A DNA stretch of 64,000 nt, from assembly GCA_017561885.1 (NCBI GenBank), contig JAFZBF010000008.1, forward strand, positions 1-64,000, written 5' to 3'. The position numbers were made by a program, and so were the translations under genes. A model generated the notes under the pieces. That model saw only the letters and a program-made list of their open reading frames with translations. It was not told the origin of the DNA and searched no databases. Of this stretch, positions 47,201 to 55,059 are shown piece after piece (position 1 is the stretch's first letter; each line of letters begins with the position of its first letter). Source of the DNA: Bacteroidales bacterium. Its GTDB lineage: Bacteria > Bacteroidota > Bacteroidia > Bacteroidales > UBA932.

Positions 47201-47474
47201 TCACCATCGACATATTGTCCCTCGAAGTCGAAGTCATCTCCTTGAGGTGATCCACGGAGTTGAGGCTGTTCTCCACCAGCCTTGTCACGTTGGTCTCTAT
47301 CTCGGACGCACTGGCGCCGGGATAGGTGGTCATCACCGTGATATAAGGCGGATCCATCTCCGGGAACTGATCGATAGGCAGCTGCCGGAACGCATATAAG
47401 CCCAGCACTATGACGGCCACGAAAACCAGCAGCGTAGTTACGGGCTTGTCTATCGCTTTCTTATAGATGCTCAT
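44289..47474 (-). CDS. RND efflux transporter, inner-membrane permease
   Basis: A proton-driven pump of the AcrB/HAE-1 class. The 1061 residues have the duplicated RND layout of 12 membrane helices and two large periplasmic loops. The N-terminal signature is RQLPIDQFPEMDPPYITVMT, with TYPGASASEIETNVTRLVE next. The proton-relay segment VAIGMVVDDAIVVLENI carries the two aspartates, and GIVVKNGIVLVDYINLMRDR is in the second half. Substrate cannot be fixed: the sequence is nearer multidrug than CusA-type metal pumps, yet a PII-like gene follows. Start overlaps the MFP stop (TAATG), so it is translationally coupled. Confidence 0.95.
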   Translation of the reverse strand: MSIYKKAIDKPVTTLLVFVAVIVLGLYAFRQLPIDQFPEMDPPYITVMTTYPGASASEIETNVTRLVENSLNSVDHLKEMTSTSRDNMSMVMLELEWGTDIDEVMNDVRSFVDMLKDALPSGCTNPYLFKFSSSAMPIIEYAVTARESYSGLEKILNDDVVPQLNRVDGIGNISVMGAPDRYVYVDIDQNKLDAFGIPLETVSSAITSNNLNLSSGLIKMDKEQYNLEVRSEYVESDEIANVVVTTTPAGAKVFVKDIAAVRDTIKDLTLDSKVNGSDAVTMMITKQTGANTVQICRDVNRTMNRLKRNLPSDINIDVVYDSSEEIQNSITSLEKSILYALLFVVLVVFIFLGKWRATFIIGLTIPIALIVAFIYLALTGSSLNIISLCSLTVAIGMVVDDAIVVLENISKHIDRGSSPREAAIYATNEVWVSVIATTLVIVAVFVPLTMLTGMAGILFKELGWIVTIVVCTSTVVAISLTPMLCSQLLKAKKVEIDETGHIKEISEKKTLFEKTVGRALDAIDGWYSNALRVCLRHKALTLLGFAGLFAASLIPACTGQIGTDFMPNSDNGRVRATIELQNGTRIEQTLKTARAIERRIQELVPEVRMISTSAGSTDESGTSAIFSSTTNNSIQMTVVCTKKYERTRTIEEIAEVVRQELANYPEIVRSRVTSQGGMGGGGGSTVDVEIYGYSFDETNVLAEQVRNLIVEKVPAARDVTISRDKDRPELNLVIDKEKASSFGLNAATVSTYVRNRVGGLASGYLKEDGEEYNIVVRLREDDRNSLSDISNLSIPTATGKIIKLSEIASLEEYFAPPTIDRKSRQRYLTVSVMPFNSSLGQVAQQVQGIISQVTVPEGITMAIGGDLEDQQEMFGNIIALALLIILLVYVVMASQFESFSKPAIILLAIPFAITGVILALWITGTTLDMIAALGVVMLIGIVVKNGIVLVDYINLMRDRGYELSEAIALSGRSRLRPVMMTALTTILGMLPMALSRGEGSEMWHPLGIVVIGGLLVSTFVTLIVVPVFYAVLSKNSDRNKQERNRRNFIFMQLSPDDKEEE

Positions 47475-48481
47475 TACCTGTTGATTTTAAGTTTAATGCC
47501 GTCCACAAGCTTCTCGGCTCCTGTAACTACCACCTCGTCGCCGGGATTGATTTCATCGCTGATGACCTCGATCCTGTCGTCATACCTCTCTCCCAGCCTG
47601 ACGAACACCCTGCGTGCTACTCCGTTGTCGTTGACGTAGATATATCTCTCGTTCGAACCGGTAAGTTTCTGAACGCTCTGGTAAGGAATCAGCGTAGCCT
47701 CAGCCTGGCCGAGGGCCAGCTTGGTGTAGGCATACATACCGGGACGGAGACGCTCGCCGCTGTTGGGAATACGGACCCTGACCTGGAAGGTATGTGAAGA
47801 CGGATCGATCGTAGGATATACGATATCGATTGTTGCCGGGAAGACTTCGCCCGGATAGATGTCGCAGATGATATCCACATTCATACCCTTGTGGACAAGA
47901 GGATAATATGATTCGGGAACGTTCACCAGAGCCTTGAGCACGCTGATCTGGGTGAGAGTCAGGATTGCCTGGCCGCTGTAGAGCTCGCCGTCCTCATAAT
48001 TCTTGGCAGATATCACGCCGGGGAACTTAGCCTTCACATAGGTGTTCTCCTCGAGGAATCTCAGGCTCTCGGCAGTCTGGTCGAAACTCAGCTTTGTCTG
48101 GTCATAGGTCTGCTGCGAAACCGCACCTGTAGCCACCAGAGCTTCCATACGGGCAAGCTCCTGCTGCAGGTTTGCATATGTCAGTTTCGTAGTATTGTAC
48201 TGGTTCTGGTCCATCCTCACAAGGTTGGAGCCTGTGGCAACCCTCGTTCCTACTTCTGTATAAATATGTTCTATGCGGCCTGTCACCGAAGGCGCGATGT
48301 CCATCTTCTGAAAGCCTTCGAGCGTTGTCGACAGGGACAGCACCCTTTCGATGGTAGACTGGGCCAGAGGGGCCACCTCGACAAGTTCTTCACGCGGCAG
48401 TTCTTCCATCTGGGGCTTGAACTTGCAGCCAGTCAGTGCCACAAGCGCACAGAGCAGGAACAGAGATACTTTCTTCATCAT
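47474..48481 (-). CDS. Efflux RND transporter periplasmic adaptor (membrane fusion protein)
   Basis: Bridges the RND pump and the TolC channel. The 335-residue lipoprotein has a lipobox LTGC (Cys19) and a lipoyl-like half motif APSVTGRIEHIYTEVGTRVATG. A short alpha-hairpin (about 100-140), a beta-barrel domain (VPESYYPLVHKGMNVDI) and a C-terminal membrane-proximal domain (YIYVNDNGVARRVFVRLG) follow. It is somewhat shorter than AcrA, as expected from its short hairpin. Second gene of the operon, 10 bp after the TolC-family gene. Confidence 0.93.
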   Translation of the reverse strand: MMKKVSLFLLCALVALTGCKFKPQMEELPREELVEVAPLAQSTIERVLSLSTTLEGFQKMDIAPSVTGRIEHIYTEVGTRVATGSNLVRMDQNQYNTTKLTYANLQQELARMEALVATGAVSQQTYDQTKLSFDQTAESLRFLEENTYVKAKFPGVISAKNYEDGELYSGQAILTLTQISVLKALVNVPESYYPLVHKGMNVDIICDIYPGEVFPATIDIVYPTIDPSSHTFQVRVRIPNSGERLRPGMYAYTKLALGQAEATLIPYQSVQKLTGSNERYIYVNDNGVARRVFVRLGERYDDRIEVISDEINPGDEVVVTGAEKLVDGIKLKINR

Positions 48482-48491
48482 TATATCGTAT

Positions 48492-49769
48492 TTAATTGTT
48501 CAACAGATTTTCGAGTTCTATCTGCGCATTCACGAATTCAAGGATGGCCTGTACATAGGAACTCTGGGAATTGATAAGAGTGGTGCTGGTATTCGTCATC
48601 TCCAGGGCGCTGGAATAGCCCTGCTGATACTTGCGGGCGATATTGTCGAACACCCTCTTGTTGACCTCGACGGCCTGCTTCTGGTCCAGATAGCGCGCAT
48701 AGGCGTTCTGCAGGTTGTAGCAGAGCTGACGGTACTGTATCTGCAGGTTGTTCTCGGTCTCGGCAAGAGTGTTGAGCTGCTTCTGGTACGACATCTTGGC
48801 GCTCTGGATCTTCTTTGTGTTGGAGAAGCTCGAGAAGATCGGCACGTTCAGCATGATATTCATCGTGTTCGGAGGAGTCATATCCATACCGTCGCCGAAA
48901 TTCACTTTCGCAGAATACTGATAAGCCAGGCTCACCGTCGGCGCGAGGCTCCACTTGTTGAGAGTCACCTGCTGGCGGGCCAGCTCCACATTCTTCTTGA
49001 GAAGCTGATAGTTGTAGTTGTTGTCGAGATTGAACTGCTCATTCATAATCGCGAGGCCGGCGTCCACGTTGAGCAGATCGTCAAGCTGGTCGGTGAGTTC
49101 GATCCTCGTATCCGGGTCGAGGTCCATCTGTACCCTCAGGCTGTTATATATCATCTCAAGGCTGTTCTCGGCACTCTTGATGGCTGTCTTTGAAGAAGCC
49201 ACCTGGACCATCAGCTGGTCGGCGCTCACCTGTTCGGAAGCGCCCACGTCCACTGACTGCTGCGAAAAGTCGTACAGTTTCTGGACTTCGTAGAGATTGT
49301 CCTTCAGCAGGTCGAGGGTCTGCTCCGCCACGAGCGCCGAATAATAGAGTGTCTTCACCTGGCTGGCTACGGTCTGTTCGGTCTGCCGGGCGGTGATGTC
49401 GGACATCTGCCTGGATATCTTGCTGATCGCCACGTTCAGCACCTGCGCTCCACTCAGGGCGACTGAAGCAGTGACGCCCAGAGATGCGCTGCTGGGCAGG
49501 GCTATCGACATTCCGCCGAAATTCATCATATAGCCGAACATATCATTGTATGTGCCGCTGGCGTTGACCTGCGGAAGCATGCTGGCTATCGCCTGCCATT
49601 TGCTTGCCTCAGCGATCTTGATGTCGATGGATGCGTTTTCAAGAGTGCGGTTGCGCTCTACTGCCATCTGCTGGGCTTGTTCGAGGGAGAGGCGCAGCGG
49701 AGCTTCCTGGGCATTGAGTTGAAAGGCAGTCAGGGCGAAGAGCGTGACTGCAACTATAATTGATCTCAC
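48492..49769 (-). CDS. TolC-family outer membrane efflux protein
   Basis: Outer-membrane/periplasmic tunnel of the pump. From the GTG at 49769 the product has 425 residues: a Sec signal peptide (RSIIVAVTLFALTAFQLNAQ) and two OEP repeats with long helices (SLEQAQQMAVERNRTLENAS and the second half from about 230). An ATG 75 bp further up would give 450 residues, but that extension runs across an exact -7 promoter box (49825-49832) and lacks signal-peptide character, so the GTG is preferred. First gene of the operon TolC-MFP-RND-PII-like. Confidence 0.88.
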   Translation of the reverse strand: MRSIIVAVTLFALTAFQLNAQEAPLRLSLEQAQQMAVERNRTLENASIDIKIAEASKWQAIASMLPQVNASGTYNDMFGYMMNFGGMSIALPSSASLGVTASVALSGAQVLNVAISKISRQMSDITARQTEQTVASQVKTLYYSALVAEQTLDLLKDNLYEVQKLYDFSQQSVDVGASEQVSADQLMVQVASSKTAIKSAENSLEMIYNSLRVQMDLDPDTRIELTDQLDDLLNVDAGLAIMNEQFNLDNNYNYQLLKKNVELARQQVTLNKWSLAPTVSLAYQYSAKVNFGDGMDMTPPNTMNIMLNVPIFSSFSNTKKIQSAKMSYQKQLNTLAETENNLQIQYRQLCYNLQNAYARYLDQKQAVEVNKRVFDNIARKYQQGYSSALEMTNTSTTLINSQSSYVQAILEFVNAQIELENLLNN

Positions 49770-49824
49770 GGATAAATGTTTTTTTTGCTTGAGGCACGGG
49801 GTTTGCACACCTGCACCAAAGGCG

Positions 49825-49832
49825 CAAAGATA
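49825..49832 (-). promoter_or_regulatory. -7 promoter box TATCTTTG of the RND efflux operon
   Basis: An exact TAnnTTTG on the minus strand, 55 bp before the GTG start at 49769. A TTTA 18 bp further up (49851-49854, minus) may be the -33 element. It lies inside the longer open frame, which argues against the upstream ATG. No operator-like palindrome was recognised. Confidence 0.55.
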
Positions 49833-49879
49833 AGCAAAAATCATTCCTTGTAAAGCATTACGGGGCCGATTTCAGTTAT

Positions 49880-49911
49880 TTTGTCTTAATGCAAAATAAT
49901 TGCTACTTTCG
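49880..49911 (+). promoter_or_regulatory. Promoter of trxA-barrel protein
   Basis: A -33 TTTG (49880-49883) and a -7 TACTTTCG (49904-49911, one mismatch to TAnnTTTG) with 20-bp spacing. The trxA ATG follows 25 bp later. Divergent from the efflux operon promoter. Confidence 0.5.
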
Positions 49912-49936
49912 CACAACAATTAATGAGGCCGATATT

Positions 49937-50251
49937 ATGGAACTTAACATTTCTGATTCAAATTTCGAGGCCGTCCTCAGCGAAGGACTGCCTGTAATGG
50001 TTGATTTCTGGGCGCCCTGGTGCGGCCCGTGCAGAAGGGTTGCTCCCATCGTAGAAGAGCTTGCCGCCGAATACGAGGGCAAGATAAAGATATGCAAGTG
50101 CAATGTTGACGAGAATGACGGCATTCCCATGAAATACTCAATCCGCAACATCCCCACTCTGCTCTTTTTCAAGAACGGCGAACTTGTCGACCGCCTTGTC
50201 GGCGCCGTTCCCAAACAGGATATTGAAGACAAACTCAAATCATTGCTGTAA
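49937..50251 (+). CDS. trxA: Thioredoxin
   Basis: A small dithiol oxidoreductase. From ATG 49937 the 104 residues give the standard length and the active site WCGPC (Cys29, Cys32) in VDFWAPWCGPCRRVAP, with the cis-proline IRNIPTLLFFKNGE. No signal peptide, so cytoplasmic. An in-frame ATG 48 bp upstream overlaps the promoter and was rejected. TAATG overlap with the barrel-protein gene indicates coupled translation. Confidence 0.95.
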   Translation: MELNISDSNFEAVLSEGLPVMVDFWAPWCGPCRRVAPIVEELAAEYEGKIKICKCNVDENDGIPMKYSIRNIPTLLFFKNGELVDRLVGAVPKQDIEDKLKSLL

Positions 50252-50889
50252 TGAAAAGATTGATGATTTCACTTGCGGCCCTGATCGTATCAGCCGCTTG
50301 TTTCAATGCCGGCGCAGAAGGATTTCTCGTAAAGGGAGGTTTCAGCTATACACATCTTGACCTTACCCAGTCTGTTAAAGACCAGGCGAAGGCTCTTGGT
50401 GCAGACGTAAGGAATTACTCAGGTTTCCACGCCGGAATCGGCTACCAGACTGAGAGCTTCGGCGGATTCACCCTGCAGCCGGAGTTTATGTTCCTCTCAA
50501 GGAAAGGCAGCAACTTCGGTGACAAAAGCTCATGGAGTATGAATTACCTGGAGCTTCCCGTCAACGTGCAGTGGGGTATCGACCTTGTCGCCCTGCGTCC
50601 GTTCGTACAGGCAAGCCCTTATGTAGGATACAGCATACGCAACAGCATCAAAGCTCCCGAAGGCAATGTCAAAGGTTTTCTGGAGCACGTCAGGGAAGGC
50701 GCCAAAAGGTTCTCATACGGACTTGGCATCGGCGGTGGCGTGGAACTTATGCGCAAATTCCAGATAAGCGCCCAGTATGTATGGAACTTCGGACAGGTGC
50801 TGAACGCCCAGGAGTATATCAATAATGCTACCAACGTATCACGCGACACTGCAGCCGGTCTCGAGCTTTCAATCGCCCTTATGTTCTGA
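50251..50889 (+). CDS. Outer-membrane beta-barrel protein (PorT/OMP_b-brl family)
   Basis: The 212-residue protein has a signal peptide (1-22, CFNAGA) followed by amphipathic strands of an eight- to ten-stranded barrel (FLVKGGFSYTHLDLTQ, GFTLQPEFMFLSRKG, QWGIDLVALRPFVQASPYVG, GLGIGGGVELMRKFQISAQY). It ends with the outer-membrane C-terminal Phe (ALMF). A role as a structural or small porin-like protein is inferred from the fold only. The close coupling to trxA is unexplained. Confidence 0.85.
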   Translation: MKRLMISLAALIVSAACFNAGAEGFLVKGGFSYTHLDLTQSVKDQAKALGADVRNYSGFHAGIGYQTESFGGFTLQPEFMFLSRKGSNFGDKSSWSMNYLELPVNVQWGIDLVALRPFVQASPYVGYSIRNSIKAPEGNVKGFLEHVREGAKRFSYGLGIGGGVELMRKFQISAQYVWNFGQVLNAQEYINNATNVSRDTAAGLELSIALMF

Positions 50890-50903
50890 CGTTCCCTCCT
50901 CCT

Positions 50904-51857
50904 ATGATTGACGAGATCAAAGGCTTTCTCGGCGAAGACTGGCTGCGCTATCAGGAAGAACTGAACGCAGAACTTTCTTCAGACATAGAGCTTCTTGACT
51001 CTATCAACAAATACATTCTGGCAAACACAGGTAAACAGATCCGCCCTGCACTCTGCCTTCTGGCATCAAGAGTGTGCGGCGGAGATTGTTTTAATGCCAT
51101 CCACTGCGCTGTGGCGATGGAAATGCTGCATACAGCAACCCTCCTCCACGACGATGTCGTGGACCAGGCCGACACCCGCCGCGGCAAGGCCACCGTCGGA
51201 GTGTTGTACACACCCAGGGATGCTGTCCTGATTGGAGACTACTGGCTTGCCAAGGCCACCGGAATCCTTGTCAGGAATTGCGACAGGCGTGTCCTGGAAG
51301 TGTTCTCGAACTGTCTGGCAGAGCTCAGCAGCGGAGAAGTGATCCAGCTGGAAAAATCCGGACTCCTGGAGCCGGACTACGACAGCTATGTGTCCATCAT
51401 TTCAAAGAAGACTGCCGTCCTGTTCCGTACCGCAATCTACTGCGGCGCATACTGTGCCGGGGCGGACGAAGCCACCCTCGATGCACTCGATGAATACGCT
51501 CTTCATCTCGGCCTCGCTTTCCAGATGAGAGACGACATACTCGATTATTCTCCATCAGAAGTAACCGGAAAGCCTTCGGGCCAGGATATCAGGGAAAGGA
51601 AGATCACGCTACCTCTCCTGGAAGCATTCAAATCTTCTTCTGACTCTGAAACAGCTGATGTCCTCCAGATGATGCGCGACTCCAAGGTGGAAGAAGTGTC
51701 AGCCTTCGTGATGGCCCACAAAGGCATCGAAGGGGCTCAGAAAGTTCTGCAGCAGGAAAGCGGACTCGCCGTCAGGGCACTCGACGCCATAGCTGACAGC
51801 AAGGCTAAAGAATACCTGAGTCTTATGGCCTTGAAACTGAGCGAAAGAAAAGTATGA
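50904..51857 (+). CDS. Polyprenyl diphosphate synthase
   Basis: A trans-prenyltransferase that elongates isoprenoid diphosphates, probably for the menaquinone side chain. The 317 residues carry the first aspartate-rich motif LLHDDVVDQADTRRG, preceded by ANTGKQIRPALCLLA, and the second, FQMRDDILDYSP. GQDIRERKITLPLLEAF then follows. Chain length cannot be read securely; long-chain (IspB-like) is most likely. It ends exactly where the convergent lipoprotein gene ends. Confidence 0.92.
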   Translation: MIDEIKGFLGEDWLRYQEELNAELSSDIELLDSINKYILANTGKQIRPALCLLASRVCGGDCFNAIHCAVAMEMLHTATLLHDDVVDQADTRRGKATVGVLYTPRDAVLIGDYWLAKATGILVRNCDRRVLEVFSNCLAELSSGEVIQLEKSGLLEPDYDSYVSIISKKTAVLFRTAIYCGAYCAGADEATLDALDEYALHLGLAFQMRDDILDYSPSEVTGKPSGQDIRERKITLPLLEAFKSSSDSETADVLQMMRDSKVEEVSAFVMAHKGIEGAQKVLQQESGLAVRALDAIADSKAKEYLSLMALKLSERKV

Positions 51858-52244
51858 TTATTCAAGTGAACTGATCAGCCACTTGCCGCCCTTCTTGACC
51901 AGAGTCATACTCATTTCCTGGCCTTTATCGCTGTCCATCGGATAAAGCAGATACTTTACGAAAGCCTTGTCTTTCTCACTCTCCTTGTCTACCGATGTGA
52001 TTTCATAGCGCGTGTTCGCAGCCGCCTCCTTTATCATACCGAGCAGGGTGGTGTCAAGCGCCTGCCAGTTGTCAGATGCAATACGCAGATTTCTGGCCAC
52101 TGTGCTGTCGCAGTATGCCACGGCACTGTCGTAATCCATCTGAAAATAGCTCGACAGAAAGCCCTCGGCGGCCTGTTCGGCCTTGTCGTCGGTACAAGAA
52201 CAGACCAGAATCGCAGCACACAGAACGATGAATGCTTTTTTCAT
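51858..52244 (-). CDS. Small lipoprotein, DUF4878-like (NTF2-like fold)
   Basis: The 128-residue lipoprotein has a lipobox VCSC (Cys17). The layout is of the NTF2-like/DUF4878 kind: AAEGFLSSYFQMDYDSAVAY (helix), YEITSVDKESEKDKAFVKYLL (strands), and MTLVKKGGKWLISSLE at the end. Function unknown; such proteins are usually periplasmic ligand-binding modules. 11 bp separate it from the upstream dipeptidase gene, so it is probably the second gene of that operon. Confidence 0.8.
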   Translation of the reverse strand: MKKAFIVLCAAILVCSCTDDKAEQAAEGFLSSYFQMDYDSAVAYCDSTVARNLRIASDNWQALDTTLLGMIKEAAANTRYEITSVDKESEKDKAFVKYLLYPMDSDKGQEMSMTLVKKGGKWLISSLE

Positions 52245-52255
52245 ATTATATACTA

Positions 52256-53953
52256 CTATTTTACTTCGATGATATCCCCATGATCCTGTATGATTCCACG
52301 CAACCAGCGCTCGGGGAATGCGGGATGCTCAGGACTTGCGGGAATGTCGGTGCCTTCTGTCTCCAGCTTGAAGCTGCCGTCGGGATTCTGCACCTTGATG
52401 TTGCCGTCCACGAACTTCACCAGCAGTTCGTTCTCAAGCTGCTGCCAGCGTAACATCATCCTCTGGGCGAGGCCGCAGCTCACTTCGGTAAGCACTGACA
52501 GAGCCTCGGGACGCTTCCCTTCATTCAGCAGCCGCAGAGCCATATCGTCAGCCAGCGCCACTGCGTCGAGGCAGAGGTTCTCATGTTTCTCCACTTCCTT
52601 CAGGATTACCGGAGCCACCCTGTCGTACATCAGATAGGCAAAGTGGGTAACCTTGTTGACCTGCCAGAATGCCGAGGTAGGAGAATATTCTATGAAGCTG
52701 CCGTTGCCCTCGCGGAAGCACTCCGGCACTGCGGTGATATTGGTGTACATAGGAGTCAGGGCGGACGTGCCAGCATCATCAACTCCGAACCACTGGATGC
52801 CTCCGATCTCATCGGGCAGCCAGTTGCGTGACTGGCAGAGCAGCCAGAATCCGGTCTGCTGGGTTGCGATGGCCCTCTCATGCACATAGTCCTTGCCGTC
52901 CACAGTGAAACCCATCGGACGCCATCTGTAAGGCAGATGGTTCGGACCTGCACCGACGTCCTGAGTCATATCCATAGGAGTATTCTCAAAGTGGTCGCGC
53001 ATAACGTTCGAAAGCGCCCTTACGCTGACTTTGGTGGCAGGTTTCACGAACAGAGGCATCTTGTGCTGCAGGTTGTGCCCCATCGCAAAATCCAGATAGT
53101 CGTCAGCCTTGGCGGTATGGCTCTTGCCGTTGTCGTCAATCCAGCTGAAGGTGCCGCCGGTGAGGATGTTGAAGGCAGACCATACCCTGGCCTCGCAAGC
53201 CCTTGCTCCGCCGAAATCTATGGGGCAGTATGCATCGCAGAAACTGAAATCCTTGTCCTTGCCGCTGAAGAAACCCTTGCTGCGTGCAAACGAGATGACA
53301 TCTTTTGCATAGAGACAGTTCTCGGGGTCGTCCAAGGGGAAAGTATGAATGCGTGACTGGTTGGCGTGAGCGCAGATATATCCGTCAGGAATCCTGCGGG
53401 CCACCCAGACAGTGCCCTTCTCCTCTCCTTTTCCAACCATTTCCATAATCCAGGCTTCGTTTGCATCGGCAATCGAGAAGGATTCGCCTTCACTCGGATA
53501 TCCGTACTGCTGTGTGAGCGCATCCATGATCGAGATAGCCTCTCGGGCGGTGCGGGCCCTCTGAAGGGTGATGTATATCAGCGAACCATAGTCGATGCCG
53601 CCCTCGTTCTCAAGGCCGGGACGGCCGCCGAAGGTAGTCTCTGTTATAGTCAGCTGATACTGGTTCATATTGCCGACAGTCTGGTAAGTGTGTGGAATCT
53701 GGTCTATGACCCCCAGATAAGTGCCTTCGTCCCAGCTCCGCACATCAAGTTTCGCTCCTGCAGGCCAGTCAGCGGCGGGTCTGTAATACAGCACACCGTA
53801 CAGCTGATGGCTGTCGGCGGCATATGTCACCATCGTCGAACCGTCAGCCGAGGCGCCCCTGGTCACGATCACATTGGTGCACGCATCGGCCGGACAGAGG
53901 TTGGCAAAAAGGACGGCCATCACGAGGGCGGGCAGGAAAAAGGCTTTTTTCAT
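52256..53953 (-). CDS. C69 family dipeptidase
   Basis: An Ntn-hydrolase of the PepD family that cleaves dipeptides. From ATG 53953 the 565 residues begin with a signal peptide ending PADA. Cleavage exposes Cys25 (ACTNVIVTRGASADG) as the N-terminal nucleophile, the expected activation route for exported C69 enzymes. The SFSIADANEAWIMEM and HANQSRIHTF segments belong to the family. A longer frame to 54028 starts with a non-conserved basic segment and was rejected. Bacteroidota versions are commonly about 550 residues, so full length. Confidence 0.92.
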   Translation of the reverse strand: MKKAFFLPALVMAVLFANLCPADACTNVIVTRGASADGSTMVTYAADSHQLYGVLYYRPAADWPAGAKLDVRSWDEGTYLGVIDQIPHTYQTVGNMNQYQLTITETTFGGRPGLENEGGIDYGSLIYITLQRARTAREAISIMDALTQQYGYPSEGESFSIADANEAWIMEMVGKGEEKGTVWVARRIPDGYICAHANQSRIHTFPLDDPENCLYAKDVISFARSKGFFSGKDKDFSFCDAYCPIDFGGARACEARVWSAFNILTGGTFSWIDDNGKSHTAKADDYLDFAMGHNLQHKMPLFVKPATKVSVRALSNVMRDHFENTPMDMTQDVGAGPNHLPYRWRPMGFTVDGKDYVHERAIATQQTGFWLLCQSRNWLPDEIGGIQWFGVDDAGTSALTPMYTNITAVPECFREGNGSFIEYSPTSAFWQVNKVTHFAYLMYDRVAPVILKEVEKHENLCLDAVALADDMALRLLNEGKRPEALSVLTEVSCGLAQRMMLRWQQLENELLVKFVDGNIKVQNPDGSFKLETEGTDIPASPEHPAFPERWLRGIIQDHGDIIEVK

Positions 53954-53985
53954 ATTGGCAATATTTTTGAGAAAGGCAATTTTTA

Positions 53986-53993
53986 TAACTTTG
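53986..53993 (+). promoter_or_regulatory. -7 promoter box TAACTTTG of the 54023 gene
   Basis: An exact TAnnTTTG box 29 bp before ATG 54023. A TTTG at 53966-53969 lies 16 bp upstream, slightly close for a -33 element. Confidence 0.5.
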
Positions 53994-54022
53994 TATACGG
54001 CAAATATAAGAAAAACCCTACT

Positions 54023-54433
54023 ATGCATAAATTCATTTTTGTTCTTGCAACAATTGCCGCGATGACGGCAAGCCTCAATGCCGCAGCCCAGCAGGGCCAG
54101 TCGTCAGAACTGCCCGATCCGCTGGAACTCGCCGCAAAGATGGCAGACCAGCTTGAAAATGACCTCGAACTGGATGCAGTCCAGGTCTTCAAGGTCGACA
54201 CATTGTTCCAGCATATCTATAAAGAATATTATGCAGAAGTGGAAAAGCTGTCAAAGGCAGGAGTGCCGGCCACTTCCGGACAGTACCTGCGAGCCTCCGA
54301 CAAATGGGGCGACTACAGCGACAAAGTCCTCCAGACGATCCTGAGCGAAGAGCAATGGGCCAAGTACCTTAAAGGCAACGGCGGCAAGAACAAGAAAGCC
54401 AGGGAGAAAAGGATGGAAAAGGACAGATACTAG
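54023..54433 (+). CDS. Small secreted helical protein with basic tail, unknown function
   Basis: The 136-residue protein from ATG 54023 has a signal peptide (1-22, LNAAAQ) and a helical body (DPLELAAKMADQLENDLELD, VFKVDTLFQHIYKEYYAEVE) with a periplasmic-chaperone-like LSEEQWAKYLKGNG. The C-terminus is strongly basic (KNKKAREKRMEKDRY). The helix-turn pattern and LSEEQ motif recall Spy/CpxP-like proteins, but the similarity is weak. It stands alone, divergent from the dipeptidase, and shares a CTAG stop overlap with the HAD gene. Confidence 0.75.
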   Translation: MHKFIFVLATIAAMTASLNAAAQQGQSSELPDPLELAAKMADQLENDLELDAVQVFKVDTLFQHIYKEYYAEVEKLSKAGVPATSGQYLRASDKWGDYSDKVLQTILSEEQWAKYLKGNGGKNKKAREKRMEKDRY

Positions 54434-55056
54434 CAGATAGCGTAAATCTCGTCCGCATTGCTGACGTGATAGTCGGCAGGCACACCTTCAGCCACACCCA
54501 TACCGTTCCAGTCGACAAGGGCGAAATCAACCCCCGCCCCGCGGGCGCATTCGCTGTCGAACACAGTGTCACCGACATACAGGCACTCGTCCGCAGTAAC
54601 GCCTGCCTTCTTCAGATAAGCATAAGTCGGAGCCGGATCGGGTTTGTACTTGTCTGAATCCGCCGAAGTCACCACCACGTCGAAAAGCTCCATCACAGGA
54701 GCCATGATCGGGTCGTGCTGTAGTTCGTACAATGCGCGTGAAGTGACGATTCCGAGTTTCTTGCCGTCAGACTTGAGCCGCCTTAGCAGGTCTACCGCTC
54801 CTTCGAAGAAATGGGAATAATGGCGCATCGCCACATAATGGTCTTCCCACACATCGAGAAACAGCTTGGGATCCTGGGGATATATCATATCTGCAGCCTG
54901 GAAGCTGGGTATGCCGAAATACTTCTCAAGCTCCTTGAGAGTAACTTCCTCGCCGAGAAATTCTTTGATTGTCACCTGGAGTGACCCGAGTCCGGTCTGA
55001 TAGGTGTCGACAAGAGTGCCGTCTATATCGAAGATAATATGTCTGTAACCTCTCAA
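54430..55056 (-). CDS. HAD-superfamily phosphatase, phosphoglycolate-phosphatase-like
   Basis: The 208 residues have the HAD signature HIIFDIDGTLVDTYQTG (nucleophile Asp and acid Asp), motif II VTSRALYE, the Lys in KYKPDPAPTYAY and motif IV YVGDTVFDSECARGAGVDF, with a helical C1 cap. Substrate not predictable; phosphoglycolate, pyrophosphate and nucleotide phosphatases all share this form. It begins 3 bp after the third DUF4988-like lipoprotein gene, hence probably in that operon. Confidence 0.9.
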   Translation of the reverse strand: MRGYRHIIFDIDGTLVDTYQTGLGSLQVTIKEFLGEEVTLKELEKYFGIPSFQAADMIYPQDPKLFLDVWEDHYVAMRHYSHFFEGAVDLLRRLKSDGKKLGIVTSRALYELQHDPIMAPVMELFDVVVTSADSDKYKPDPAPTYAYLKKAGVTADECLYVGDTVFDSECARGAGVDFALVDWNGMGVAEGVPADYHVSNADEIYAIC

Positions 55057-55059
55057 GTC

